Shown here piece by piece: positions 9,054 to 17,393 of a stretch of DNA of 64,000 bases. Made by a program: the position numbers and the translations under genes. Every line of letters starts with the position of its first letter. Position 1 is the first letter of the stretch. The stretch comes from Psychromarinibacter sp048262455. GTDB lineage: Bacteria; Pseudomonadota; Alphaproteobacteria; Rhodobacterales; Rhodobacteraceae. The stretch lies in contig JBLXFD010000008.1 in NCBI GenBank assembly GCA_048262455.1, positions 62,001 to 126,000 on the forward strand, written 5' to 3'. The notes beneath the pieces are model-generated. The model saw nothing but the letters and a program-made list of their open reading frames with translations. It ran no database searches and was not told the DNA's origin.

Positions 9054-9258
9054 GTAGGTCGGGGTTCACCCCGCCGCCGCGCAACGCAAGCCTGCCCGTG
9101 GGGTGGCGCAACTGTCCTCCGGCATAGGCCCTTTATCCCAGCCAAGTCTGCGCGCTGAATGAGCGTTCCCCTGCAATTCCAAAGCGCCAGCCCGCCGGGA
9201 CGGGCAGGCGCTCGCCCCGCGCCTGCGGCTTGTGCGGGGCGGATCAGCGCTTCATTCA
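9054..9258 (+). repeat. Interspersed ~215-bp hairpin-rich repeat, copy 1
   Basis: This fills most of the 384-base gap between the converging ligase and polA genes; I see no gene there. The unit begins with a GGGG-TTCA-CCCC hairpin (9054-9075). It continues with CCTGCCCGTGGGGTGGCGCA and a CTTTATCCCAGCCAAGTC block. Next comes a strong hairpin at 9184-9211 (GCGCCAGCCCG / CGGGCAGGCGC around CCGGGA), and the unit ends near GATCAGCGCTTCATTC. The same order and orientation recur near 31.2, 36.3 and 54.2 kb. The remaining ~180 bases of the gap show nothing I recognise. Confidence 0.85.
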
Positions 9259-9341
9259 ATGGATTGTTCGGGCGGATCCGCTTTCGCCGCGACGCGGTCA
9301 GGCGCCGCCGATCGATGCAACCTGCAACAGCGACCGACCTC

Positions 9342-12143
9342 CTAATGCGCCTCCGCCCAGTTCGCCCCCTGCCCCGCGTCCACCACCAGCGGCACGTCCA
9401 GCCGCACCGCCGGGTCGGCCGCGCCTTCCATCACCTCGCGTACGCGGGCGATGACATCGGCCTCGGCGCCGGCGTCCACCTCGAAGATCAACTCGTCGTG
9501 CACCTGCAGCAGCATCGCCGCCGGCAGCCCCTCGATCGCGGCGCCGATGCGGGCCATGGCGCGGCGGATGATGTCTGCCGCGGTGCCCTGGATCGGCGCG
9601 TTGATCGCCGCGCGGCGGGCGAAGCCGGCGTGGGGGCCGCGGGCGTTGATCTCGGGGGTGTGGATGCGCCGGCCGAACAGCGTCTGGACGTGGCCGTGCT
9701 GCTTGGCGAACTTCACCGTCTCGTCCATGTAGTCGCGGATGCCGGGGAAACGCTCGAAGTAGCGGTCGATGAACCCCTGCGCCTCGCCGCGCGGGATGCG
9801 CAGGTTGCGCGCCAGCCCGAAGCCGGAGATGCCGTAGATCACGCCGAAGTTGATCGCCTTGGCCTGCCGCCGCACGTCCGGCGTCATCTGGTCCAGCGGC
9901 ACGCCGAACATCTCCGACGCCGTCAGCGCGTGGATGTCCACGCCCTCGGCGAAGGCCTGCTTCAGCTCTGCGATGCCCGCGACGTGGGCGAGGATGCGCA
10001 GCTCGATCTGTGAATAGTCCAGCGACAGCAGCACCTTGCCCGGCCCCGCGACGAAGGCTTCGCGGATCCGGCGGCCTTCCTCGCTGCGCACGGGAATGTT
10101 CTGCAGGTTGGGGTCGTTCGAGGCCAGCCGCCCGGTGTTCGCCCCGGCGATGGAATAGCAGGTGTGCACCCGTCCCGTGGCGGGGTTGATGTGGGACTGC
10201 AGCGCGTCGGTGTAGGTCGACTTCAGCTTGGACAGCTGGCGCCAGTCCAGCACCCGGGCGGGCAGGTCGTGTTCGGTCGCCAGGTCCTCCAGCACGTCGG
10301 CGGGGGTCGACCAGGCGCCGGTCTTGCCGCGCTTGCCACCCGGCAGGCTCATCCGGTCAAAGAGGATCTCGCCCAGCTGCTTAGGGCTGCCGATGTTGAA
10401 GGTCTCGCCCGCCAGCTCATGGATCTCCGCCTCCAGCGCCGCCATCTTCTGCGAGAAGGCCGAGGACATCCGGCTGAGCGCGTCGCGGTCCACCTGGATG
10501 CCCGACATCTCCATCCGCCGCAGCACGTCGACCATGGGCCGTTCCAGCGTCTCGTAGACGGTGGTGACTTGGGCGCGGTGCAGCTGCGGGCGGAAGGTCT
10601 GCCAGAGCCGCAGGGTCACGTCGGCATCCTCGGCGGCATAGCGCACCGCCTCGGCCACCGGCACCTGGTCGAAGGTCTTCTGGCCCTTGCCCGAGCCGAT
10701 CAGCTCCTTGATCGGGATCGGCACGTGGCCGAGGTAGCGTTCCGACAGCACGTCCATCCCGTGCCCGTGCAGGCCCCCGTGCATGGCGTAGGACATCAGC
10801 ATGGTGTCGTCGACCGGGGCCAGGGCAATGCCGTTGCGGGCGAAGATCTTGGCGTCGTACTTCATGTTCTGGCCGATCTTCAGGATCGCGGGATCCTCCA
10901 GCACCGGCCGCAGCATCGCCAGCGCCTCGTCCATGGGCATCTGCCCCTCGGCCAGCGCGCCGTCGCCGAACAGCCCGCCGTCCGAGGCGCCGCGATGGGC
11001 CAGCGGGATGTAGCAGGCCTGCCCCGGCGTGACGCAAAGCGAGATGCCCACGAGGTCGGCGATCATCTCGTTCAGCCCGGTTGTCTCGGTGTCCACCGCC
11101 ACGTACCCGGCCTCGCGGATCCGGTCGATCCAGACCTGCAGCGCCGCTGCGTCCTTCACCCACTCGTAGCTGTCCGGGTCGAAAGGCACCGCCTCTGCCT
11201 GGGGCGCGTCGGGTTCGGGCGCGGGGGCGTCCTCGATCACCGGCGCCTCGCGGCCCAGCACCTCGGCGACCCGGCGGCTGATGGTGCGGAACTCCATCTT
11301 CGTCAGGAACTCCAGCACCGTGTCGGCGTCGGGGGCGCGCACCTCCAGCTCGTCCAGCGTCGCCTCGACCGTCATGTCGCAGTCCAGCTGCACCAGCCGC
11401 TTCGACAGGCGGATCTGTTCGGCATGTTCGATCAGGGTCTGGCGGCGCTTGGGCTGCTTGATCTCCTCCGCCCGGGCCAGCAGCGATTCGAGATCGCCGA
11501 ACTCGTTGATCAGCAGCGCCGCGGTCTTCACCCCGATGCCGGGGGCGCCGGGCACGTTGTCCACCGAATCGCCGGCCAGCGCCTGCACGTCCACCATCTT
11601 CGCGGGCGGCACGCCGAACTTGGCCTCCACCTCCTCGGGGCCGATGCGCTGGTTTTTCATGGCGTCGAACATCTCGACCCCGCCGCCGATCAGCTGCATC
11701 AGGTCCTTGTCGGACGAGATGATCGTCACCCGCCCGCCCGCGTCCCGCGCCTGGCAGGCGAGCGCGGCGATGATGTCGTCGGCCTCGAAGCCCTCCTGCT
11801 CCAGGCAGGCGAGGTTGAAGGCGCGGGTGGCCTCGCGGGTCAGCGGGATCTGCGGGCGCAGGTCCTCGGGCATGGCATCGCGGTTGGCCTTGTACAGGTC
11901 GTACATCTCGTTGCGGAAGGTGTGGCTGCCCTTGTCGAAGACCACTGCCACGTGGGTCGGCGCGTCGGGGCCGTGGTTGTCCTGCACCATCTTCCAGATC
12001 ATGTTGACGAAGCCCGAGACGGCGCCGATCGGCAGCCCGTCGGAGCGCCGGGTCAGCGGCGGCAGCGCGTGGAAGGCGCGGAAGATGAAGGCCGATCCGT
12101 CGATCAGGTGCAGGTGGCAACCCTTGCCGAAGGTGCTGGTCAT
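9342..12143 (-). CDS. polA: DNA polymerase I
   Basis: A 933-residue enzyme, close to the E. coli length of 928. All three domains are present. The 5'-3' flap exonuclease spans about 1-300. The 3'-5' proofreading domain keeps the DxE pair (D351, E353 in VDTETTGLNE). The polymerase domain has motif A D709 (SLDYSQIELR), motif B (RRQAKAINFGVIYG) and motif C D883 (VHDELIFE). Both exonucleases therefore look intact. The protein fills Okazaki-fragment and repair gaps. It is transcribed alone toward the ligase gene; the genes upstream of it are on the same strand but separated by a strong hairpin. Confidence 0.98.
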   Translation of the reverse strand: MTSTFGKGCHLHLIDGSAFIFRAFHALPPLTRRSDGLPIGAVSGFVNMIWKMVQDNHGPDAPTHVAVVFDKGSHTFRNEMYDLYKANRDAMPEDLRPQIPLTREATRAFNLACLEQEGFEADDIIAALACQARDAGGRVTIISSDKDLMQLIGGGVEMFDAMKNQRIGPEEVEAKFGVPPAKMVDVQALAGDSVDNVPGAPGIGVKTAALLINEFGDLESLLARAEEIKQPKRRQTLIEHAEQIRLSKRLVQLDCDMTVEATLDELEVRAPDADTVLEFLTKMEFRTISRRVAEVLGREAPVIEDAPAPEPDAPQAEAVPFDPDSYEWVKDAAALQVWIDRIREAGYVAVDTETTGLNEMIADLVGISLCVTPGQACYIPLAHRGASDGGLFGDGALAEGQMPMDEALAMLRPVLEDPAILKIGQNMKYDAKIFARNGIALAPVDDTMLMSYAMHGGLHGHGMDVLSERYLGHVPIPIKELIGSGKGQKTFDQVPVAEAVRYAAEDADVTLRLWQTFRPQLHRAQVTTVYETLERPMVDVLRRMEMSGIQVDRDALSRMSSAFSQKMAALEAEIHELAGETFNIGSPKQLGEILFDRMSLPGGKRGKTGAWSTPADVLEDLATEHDLPARVLDWRQLSKLKSTYTDALQSHINPATGRVHTCYSIAGANTGRLASNDPNLQNIPVRSEEGRRIREAFVAGPGKVLLSLDYSQIELRILAHVAGIAELKQAFAEGVDIHALTASEMFGVPLDQMTPDVRRQAKAINFGVIYGISGFGLARNLRIPRGEAQGFIDRYFERFPGIRDYMDETVKFAKQHGHVQTLFGRRIHTPEINARGPHAGFARRAAINAPIQGTAADIIRRAMARIGAAIEGLPAAMLLQVHDELIFEVDAGAEADVIARVREVMEGAADPAVRLDVPLVVDAGQGANWAEAH

Positions 12144-12247
12144 GCGAGGCTCCGCGCGCGGTCAATGGTGCCCGCTTATCTGCCACAGTCCCCGCGTAGC
12201 CGCCACCCGTGGCCGCCAATCCCTGACGCCGGAGCGCGCCACGGAAT

Positions 12248-12274
12248 GCGCCGGCCGCGGCGAGCGGCCGGCGC
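12248..12274 (-). terminator. Perfect 11-bp hairpin downstream of the secreted repeat protein gene
   Basis: The arms GCGCCGGCCGC (12248-12258) and GCGGCCGGCGC (12264-12274) pair perfectly around a five-base loop. The hairpin lies 16 bases beyond the stop of the minus-strand gene ending at 12291 and before polA. It lacks a clear T-tract, so intrinsic termination is likely but not certain. Confidence 0.45.
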
Positions 12275-12290
12275 GCTGCCTTGTCTGATG

Positions 12291-12935
12291 TCAGCGCAGG
12301 TCGACCTCGACGCCGATGCCGTCGTGTCCCGCGCCCGCGCTGATGCCGTCGTCGGTGCTGACATCGGCAAGACGTCCCGAGGCCTCGCCGCCGGTGTTCA
12401 CGTCGACCAGCGGGTTCTTCCCGCCCACCCGCAGGCGCAGCCCGTCCCGGGTGGAAACGTCGGCCAGCCGGCCCGCGGCTGGCCCCCGCGTATTGACGTC
12501 AACGAGAGGCGTGCCATTGCCGAGAAGCCGCACGCGCAGCCCCTTGCCGGTGACGGGGCCGTGGCGGACCGCCCGCAGCCAGACCTGCCGGCCGCCGCGC
12601 ATGACCGCCACCCGCAGCTGTCCGCCCGTGGTACTGGCCGCGACGATCCGTTCTCCCGTGGCATTGCCCCGCACGTCCACGGCGATGATGGGCGTCGGGC
12701 GGGGGGACCGGTCCGGTTTCCTTTCCTCGGTCGCGGCGACCGGGACGGGTGGCACGGGAACCGGCTCTCGCCGGACGCCGAGGCTGCAGGTGGCGAAGGC
12801 CTCGGCCCGCACCGCCCCCTGCCCAAGTTCGAGAACCATCGCGCAGTCCTGCTCCGACAACCCTTCGGATTGGGCGGGCATCGCCATTCCCACGGCGGCA
12901 AGTACACCCAGCGATTTCAGGATAAAGCGTGTCAT
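12291..12935 (-). CDS. Exported protein with C-terminal VDVNT-type repeats, function unknown
   Basis: A 214-residue protein starting at the ATG at 12935, with GGGAG a few bases upstream. Residues 1-24 form a signal peptide (MTRFILKSLGVLAAVGMAMPAQS). C31 and C50 in the first mature region could form a disulphide, followed by a Pro-rich linker. From about residue 82 there are up to four repeats of roughly 30 residues. The two clearest begin at P143 and P175, each starting PLVDVNT and containing AGRLADVST or SGRLADVST. This suggests a small beta-structured repeat domain. No family is recognised. The DNA just upstream (about 12960-13025) is AT-richer than the surroundings and probably holds the promoter. 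Confidence 0.8.
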   Translation of the reverse strand: MTRFILKSLGVLAAVGMAMPAQSEGLSEQDCAMVLELGQGAVRAEAFATCSLGVRREPVPVPPVPVAATEERKPDRSPRPTPIIAVDVRGNATGERIVAASTTGGQLRVAVMRGGRQVWLRAVRHGPVTGKGLRVRLLGNGTPLVDVNTRGPAAGRLADVSTRDGLRLRVGGKNPLVDVNTGGEASGRLADVSTDDGISAGAGHDGIGVEVDLR

Positions 12936-13039
12936 CGTAAACTCCCACAGGAGCCCCCACACCTGATTAACACACGAAGCAGGCCTCGGTTTGATCATTC
13001 AGGGTAAACAGTCTTTTTCCTTGGTTAACGCGCCGCCTC

Positions 13040-14194
13040 TCACGCCCGCTCCAGCACCTCCACCGACAGGATCGTAGGCAGGTGCCGGGTGATCTCCTCC
13101 CAGTGGTCCCCGTCGTCGAAACTGGCGAAGACAGAGCCAGAGTTGGTGCCGAAGTAAACCCCCGCCGGATCGCGGGTGTCGCCCGCCATCGCCTGCCGCA
13201 GCACGGTGAAGAAACAGCCCTCCTGCGGCAGCCCCTCGCGCATCCCCTGCCAACTTTCGCCCCCGTCCCGGCTGCGCCAGACCGCCGCCGCGGCGTCGGG
13301 CGGGAAGCGGCCGGCCATGTCGCCATTCAGCGGCAGGGTCCAGATCGTCTGCGGGTCGCGCGGGTGCACCCGGATGGGAAAGCCGAAGGTCGAGGGCAGC
13401 CCCTCCGTCACGTCGTCCCAGCTGCGCCCGCCGTCGGAAGACCGCCAGACCCCGTGGTGGTTCTGCTGGTACAGCAGATCCCCCTCTCCCCCGGCCCGCA
13501 TCATGTTGTGCACGCAGTGCCCCACCTCTCCCCCGGAGGGGCCGGCGGGGTGCGAATGGCCTTCGCAGGCGCCGGCGTTCGACAGCCGGTTGCGCCGTTC
13601 CCAGCTGGCACCGCCATCCTCGGTGGCAAAGACCCCGGCGGCGGAAATGCCGACCCACATCTTCGCGGGGTCCACAGGATGCGGCACGATGGTGTGCAGC
13701 ACCAGCCCCGCCGCCCCGGGGTTCCAGTCCTTGGCAGAGGGATGGTCCGTCAGCCCCTGCACCCGGGACCAGCTGCGCCCGCCGTCGCGGCTGGCCAGCA
13801 GCCCCGCGGGCTTGGTACCGGCGTAAAGCGTGCCGTGGGCGTGGCTCAGGCTCCAGACCTGAGTGAACTCGGTCCCGAAGGGCAAGGGCGCGTCGGTCCA
13901 GCCGAGGGTCCGGGCGAAATCGGGCTGGTCGGCGGCCCAGTCGTCCATCTGCCCGCGCGTCAGGCGGCAGACCTCCCAGCTTTCGCCGCCGTCTTCGGAC
14001 CGCCAGACTCCGGCGCCAAGGAAGTCTCCCCCGCCACCGGCCCAGATCGTGCCGCTGACGGGGTCGCCCACCACGTGGTTGATGCACCAGCCGTTGCAGT
14101 AGGGGCCGCGCGCCGTCCACCCGCCGCCGGGCGTGCCGGAGACGAGGAAGGCGCCCTTGGTCGTTCCCAGAAGGACGGTAATATCAGAGGACAT
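13040..14194 (-). CDS. Asp-box (BNR / sialidase-like) beta-propeller protein
   Basis: A 384-residue protein with at least six Asp-boxes of the S-x-D-x-G-x-x-W type: SEDGGESW, SRDGGRSW, TEDGGASW, SSDGGRSW, SRDGGESW and SFDDGDHW. These are the signature of VPS10/sialidase-like propellers. No signal peptide is seen (MSSDITVLLGTTKGAF), so it is probably cytosolic. Proteins of this type are often labelled glycosyl hydrolase or exo-alpha-sialidase, but I see no catalytic evidence for sialidase activity. It stands alone, 104 bases upstream of the exported repeat protein on the same strand. Confidence 0.88.
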   Translation of the reverse strand: MSSDITVLLGTTKGAFLVSGTPGGGWTARGPYCNGWCINHVVGDPVSGTIWAGGGGDFLGAGVWRSEDGGESWEVCRLTRGQMDDWAADQPDFARTLGWTDAPLPFGTEFTQVWSLSHAHGTLYAGTKPAGLLASRDGGRSWSRVQGLTDHPSAKDWNPGAAGLVLHTIVPHPVDPAKMWVGISAAGVFATEDGGASWERRNRLSNAGACEGHSHPAGPSGGEVGHCVHNMMRAGGEGDLLYQQNHHGVWRSSDGGRSWDDVTEGLPSTFGFPIRVHPRDPQTIWTLPLNGDMAGRFPPDAAAAVWRSRDGGESWQGMREGLPQEGCFFTVLRQAMAGDTRDPAGVYFGTNSGSVFASFDDGDHWEEITRHLPTILSVEVLERA

Positions 14195-14266
14195 GAATGC
14201 ACCTGTTCAGAGAAAGCCGAAGGGGAATCGGCCGCATGCTAGCACGGGTGCGGTGCCTGGCAGCGC

Positions 14267-14506
14267 CTAGAACGCCTTGAAGGTCAGCGTGGTCAGCGAG
14301 CGTTCTATGCCGGCGATGTCCAGCAGCTCGTCGTTCAGGTACTTGCCGATGTCGCGGCCAGCGGGAACGTAGATCTTCAGCAGCAGGTCGAAATCGCCGC
14401 TGGTGGAATACAGTTCCGAGTGGATCTCGCGCAGCGCCACCTGCTCGGCCACCTCGTAGGTCTTGCCGGGGCGGCAGCGTAGCTGGACGAAGACGCAGGT
14501 GGTCAT
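14267..14506 (-). CDS. Stand-alone Lrp/AsnC ligand-binding (RAM) domain protein
   Basis: A 79-residue protein consisting only of the C-terminal effector-binding domain of Lrp/AsnC regulators (MTTCVFVQLRCRPGKTYEVA through SLTTLTFKAF). There is no helix-turn-helix, so it cannot bind DNA by itself. Such stand-alone RAM proteins bind amino acids or form mixed oligomers with full regulators. It lies head to head with hisB 153 bases away, which may be coincidence. The ATG at 14506 was chosen because the alignment of this family begins there; the upstream in-frame extension looks non-coding. Confidence 0.88.
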   Translation of the reverse strand: MTTCVFVQLRCRPGKTYEVAEQVALREIHSELYSTSGDFDLLLKIYVPAGRDIGKYLNDELLDIAGIERSLTTLTFKAF

Positions 14507-14659
14507 GGCGGGCTCCCTTGGGCGTTCGCGGCACAATGGCCGCGCCGCCGCGCGGAATCAATGGGGGCGCTTGGAAAGCCCCCGGCCGCCGCCTATAAGC
14601 GCCCCGGACACCCGGGCCGGTCCTTCCGCGGCCCTGCCCGACCAGACGGAGGCGCGGCG

Positions 14660-15247
14660 ATGCGCAAGGCGACGATCACCCGCAAGACGGCGGAAACCGA
14701 CATTACGGTCGAGATCGACCTGGACGGCAGCGGAAGCTACGACATGGCGACCGGCGTCGGGTTCTTCGACCACATGCTGGACCAGCTGGCGCGGCACTCG
14801 CTGATCGACATGACCGTGCGCTGCAAGGGCGACCTGCACATCGACGACCACCACAGCGTCGAGGACGTGGGCATCGCGCTGGGCCAGGCGCTGGCCAAGG
14901 CGCTGGGCGACAAGCGCGGCATCCGCCGCTACGGCGCCTGCCTGCTGCCGATGGACGACGCGCTGGTGCGCGCGGCGCTGGACCTGTCGGGGCGGCCCTA
15001 CCTGGTGTGGAACGTCATGCTGCCCACCGCCAGGATCGGCAGCTTCGACACCGAGCTGGTGCGAGAGTTCTTCCAGGCGTTCGCCAGCCACGGCGGCATC
15101 ACGCTGCACGTCGACGCGCTGCACGGGTTCAACAGCCACCACATCGCCGAGGCGGCCTTCAAGGCCGTCGCCCGCGCCCTGCGCGAGGCGGTGGAGCCGG
15201 ACCCCCGCAAGTCCGACGCCATCCCCTCCACCAAGGGCGCGCTCTAG
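14660..15247 (+). CDS. hisB: Imidazoleglycerol-phosphate dehydratase
   Basis: A 195-residue monofunctional HisB, step six of histidine synthesis (imidazole glycerol phosphate to imidazole acetol phosphate). The manganese-binding histidine motifs are present: GFFDHMLDQLARHS, HIDDHHSVEDVGI, and the second-half repeat including FNSHHIAEAAFKA. There is no fused phosphatase, as expected outside enterobacteria. The ATG at 14660 has GGAGG seven bases upstream and gives the family N-terminus MRKATITRKT. hisH follows after three bases, so the two are cotranscribed. Confidence 0.97.
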   Translation: MRKATITRKTAETDITVEIDLDGSGSYDMATGVGFFDHMLDQLARHSLIDMTVRCKGDLHIDDHHSVEDVGIALGQALAKALGDKRGIRRYGACLLPMDDALVRAALDLSGRPYLVWNVMLPTARIGSFDTELVREFFQAFASHGGITLHVDALHGFNSHHIAEAAFKAVARALREAVEPDPRKSDAIPSTKGAL

Positions 15248-15250
15248 CCG

Positions 15251-15889
15251 ATGCTGACGGTTCTGATCGACTACGAGTCCGGCAACCTGCACTCGGCCGA
15301 GAAGGCGTTCCAGCGCATGGCGCGCGAGACCGGCGGCGGCGAGGTGCTGGTCTCGGCCCGGCCCGAGGACGTGGCCCGCGCCGACCGCATCGTGCTGCCC
15401 GGCGACGGCGCCTTCCCGGCCTGCCGCAACGCGCTCTTCGCCCGCGACGGCGTGTTCCGCGCGATGGAAGAGGCGGTGACCGAACGCGGCGTGCCTTTCC
15501 TGGGGATCTGCGTGGGCATGCAGATGCTGGCCACCACCGGCCACGAATACGCGCAGGTTCCGGGGCTGGACTGGATCGGCGGCGACGTGCTGCGCATCGC
15601 CCCGTCGGACGACGCGCTGAAGGTGCCGCACATGGGCTGGAACGACCTGGTGATCGACCACCCCCACCCGGTGCTGGAGGGGCTGGAAACCGGCGATCAC
15701 GCCTATTTCGTCCACTCCTTCCACTTCCAGGTGGCGGACCCGGCGCAGCGGCTGGCGCATTGCGACTACGGCGGCGCGGTCACCGCCATCGTCGGGCGCG
15801 ACAACGTGGTGGGCACCCAGTTCCACCCCGAGAAAAGCCAGCAGGCCGGGCTGCGGCTGATCGCCAACTTCCTGCGCTGGAAGCCCTAG
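15251..15889 (+). CDS. hisH: Imidazole glycerol phosphate synthase, glutamine amidotransferase subunit
   Basis: A 212-residue class I glutamine amidotransferase. The nucleophile is C87 in GICVGMQ, and the His/Glu pair of the triad lies in FHPEKSQ near the C-terminus. The oxyanion-strand region LPGDGAFPAC is present. It supplies ammonia to HisF, encoded 2 kb downstream, to form imidazole glycerol phosphate and AICAR. It lies three bases after hisB. hisA does not follow directly: a DUF2147 gene on the opposite strand sits between. Confidence 0.97.
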   Translation: MLTVLIDYESGNLHSAEKAFQRMARETGGGEVLVSARPEDVARADRIVLPGDGAFPACRNALFARDGVFRAMEEAVTERGVPFLGICVGMQMLATTGHEYAQVPGLDWIGGDVLRIAPSDDALKVPHMGWNDLVIDHPHPVLEGLETGDHAYFVHSFHFQVADPAQRLAHCDYGGAVTAIVGRDNVVGTQFHPEKSQQAGLRLIANFLRWKP

Positions 15890-15905
15890 GCAGCCCGGCG
15901 CGCGG

Positions 15906-16298
15906 TCAGTTCTGGCGCCGCCAGACCCCGCCCTCGCGGCAGATGCCAAGCACGCAGCCGGAGACCGAAAGCCGGTCGCCTTCCAGCACCAGCTTGGAGC
16001 TGTAGGTCTTGTTCCGGTCCGGCGCGTAGACCTTGCCGCGGTAGACGCCGCCGCCCTTGGCCACCGTGTCCCAGATCAGCTGCCGGCCCACGTTGGGCGA
16101 CTGGATCTGCTGGCCGGCGGAGTTGTAGGCGCGGGCCAGGGTGCCGCAGAAGGCGGGGCCGCAGGGGGCCACCTGCACCAGGCCGAAATTGCCGTTATCG
16201 TCGGGCGCGGTCAGCCATTGGCCGGCCAGCGGGTCGGCCGCCGCCGCCCCGGCGCCCAAGGCCAGCGCGAAGGCCAGCGCGGTGATGCGTTTGATCAT
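15906..16298 (-). CDS. DUF2147 family exported protein
   Basis: A 130-residue protein with a cleavable signal peptide (MIKRITALAFALALGAGAAAA) followed by one DUF2147 domain. Visible family features are GQWLTAPDDNGNFGLVQVAP, the IWDTV region, and the C-terminal SGCVLGICREGGVWRR. Conserved cysteines could form disulphides in the periplasm. Function is unknown. GGAGG precedes the ATG at 16298. The gene lies on the minus strand between hisH and hisA, so it must have its own promoter, presumably within the 137 bases before hisA. Confidence 0.88.
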   Translation of the reverse strand: MIKRITALAFALALGAGAAAADPLAGQWLTAPDDNGNFGLVQVAPCGPAFCGTLARAYNSAGQQIQSPNVGRQLIWDTVAKGGGVYRGKVYAPDRNKTYSSKLVLEGDRLSVSGCVLGICREGGVWRRQN

Positions 16299-16435
16299 GT
16301 CGGTTCCTCCTCGCGCCGAAGCTTCAGCGCCTTGCCGCGCCGGGTGCAAGCGTGACGTGGCGACCGGCGGCGCTTGGCATTCCCGCCCCCCGGTGGCAAA
16401 CAGCGCCCGACCGCAGACAGCCCCCGGAGCGCCCC

Positions 16436-17158
16436 ATGATCCTGTTCCCCGCCATCGACCTGAAGGACGGCCAGTGCGTGCGCCTGCTGCGCGGCGACAT
16501 GGAGGCGGCAACCGTCTTCGGCGACGATCCGGCGGCGCAGGCGCGGGCCTTCCAGGACGCGGGTTGCGAATGGCTGCACCTGGTAGACCTGAACGGCGCC
16601 TTCGCCGGCACCCCGGTCAACGCGGCGGCGGTGGAGCGGATCCTCGCGGAGGTCTCGGTCCCGGCGCAGCTGGGCGGCGGCATCCGCGACATGGCCACCA
16701 TCGAGGCCTGGCTGGACAAGGGGCTGGCGCGGGTGATCCTTGGCACCGTGGCGGTGGAGAACCCGGACCTGGTGCGCGAGGCCGCGGCGGCCTTTCCCGG
16801 CCAGGTGGCCGTGGGCATCGACGCGCGGGGCGGCCGGGTCGCCACCAAGGGCTGGGCCGAGGAGACCGAGGTGCGCGTCACCGACCTCGCGCAAAGCTTC
16901 GAGGACGCGGGGGTCGCCGCGATCATCTACACCGACATCGACCGTGACGGCGCCATGCAGGGGCCGAACATCGCCGCCACCGCCGCGCTGGCGCGGGCGG
17001 TGAAGATCCCGGTGATCGCGTCGGGCGGGGTGTCCTCGCTGGACGACCTGATCGCGCTGCGCGACTGCGGCGCGGGGCTGCACGGGGCGATCTCGGGGCG
17101 GGCGCTTTATGACGGGGCGCTGGACCTGGGGGCGGCGCTGAAGGAGCTGCGTGGGTGA
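16436..17158 (+). CDS. hisA: ProFAR isomerase (phosphoribosylformimino-AICAR-ribotide isomerase)
   Basis: A 240-residue TIM barrel performing the Amadori rearrangement of ProFAR to PRFAR. The first catalytic Asp is in AIDLKDGQCVRL and the second in YTDIDRDGAMQG; the half-barrel phosphate sites GGGIRD and ASGGVSS are present. The protein is distinguished from HisF by LKDGQCVRLLRGD. The start at 16436 is the ATG giving MILFPAIDL. A DUF302 gene on the other strand separates it from hisF. Confidence 0.97.
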   Translation: MILFPAIDLKDGQCVRLLRGDMEAATVFGDDPAAQARAFQDAGCEWLHLVDLNGAFAGTPVNAAAVERILAEVSVPAQLGGGIRDMATIEAWLDKGLARVILGTVAVENPDLVREAAAAFPGQVAVGIDARGGRVATKGWAEETEVRVTDLAQSFEDAGVAAIIYTDIDRDGAMQGPNIAATAALARAVKIPVIASGGVSSLDDLIALRDCGAGLHGAISGRALYDGALDLGAALKELRG

Positions 17159-17181
17159 GTGGTGTGGGGGTGGCGCCGGGA

Positions 17182-17203
17182 GGCGGGCTGAAGCCCGCCC
17201 TAC
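17182..17203. repeat. REP-like hairpin (GGCGGGCT/AGCCCGCC)
   Basis: A short palindrome, GGCGGGCTGAAGCCCGCC followed by CTAC, 24 bases after the hisA stop. An identical element lies at 31130-31151 just after rimO. It is related in form to the TTCA-loop hairpins elsewhere in the window. It may act as a transcript-end or REP element. Confidence 0.75.
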
Positions 17204-17234
17204 CCTGTAGATTGAACGTGGCTTAATAGCGCTG

Positions 17235-17263
17235 AGGGCAGCGCTGACCCGCGGGGTGGCGCA
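17235..17263 (+). repeat. Short interspersed repeat AGGGYAGCGCYGRCCCGCGGGGTGG, copy 1
   Basis: The sequence begins AGGGCAGCGCTGACCC and ends GGGGTGGCGCA. Close copies occur at 19009-19035 (same strand) and 20510-20538 (opposite strand). The GGGGTGGCGCA end is also shared with the 215-bp repeat family. All copies are intergenic. Confidence 0.6.
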
Positions 17264-17272
17264 GTAGCGCCG

Positions 17273-17313
17273 GTCGCCATTGTCGCGCCATTGGTCCGAG
17301 CGACAATGGCGAC
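17273..17313. terminator. Perfect 14-bp inverted repeat between converging hisA and DUF302 genes
   Basis: The arms GTCGCCATTGTCGC (17273-17286) and GCGACAATGGCGAC (17300-17313) are exact reverse complements around a 13-base loop. A G-run follows. Placed between converging genes it could terminate transcription from both sides, although neither side has a proper T-tract. A second hairpin, GCCCGGTG-TTTCA-CACCGGGC, follows at 17333-17353. The whole 235-base gap is made of such elements. Confidence 0.5.
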
Positions 17314-17393
17314 GGGGGGGCGGGACGGCGCGGCCCGGTGTTTCACACCGGGCGGCACGCAACTCAGACGGAAGAGGCGAAACGCCCTTCACC

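Noticed and set aside
9054..9258. Small minus-strand ORFs within the 215-bp repeats with similar predicted peptides (GRAPARPGGLAL, ADLAGIK)
   Set aside because: The peptide similarity follows from nucleotide identity of the repeat. There are no ribosome sites, frames differ in length between copies, and the unit length is not a multiple of three.
10164..13007. A 947-residue open frame on the plus strand opposite polA
   Set aside because: It is the antisense of a fully recognisable polA and has His/Arg/Gly-rich composition typical of shadow frames in GC-rich DNA.
13040..14194. Sialidase function for the Asp-box protein
   Set aside because: Asp-boxes mark a propeller fold only. I see no sialidase catalytic arginine triad or signal peptide.
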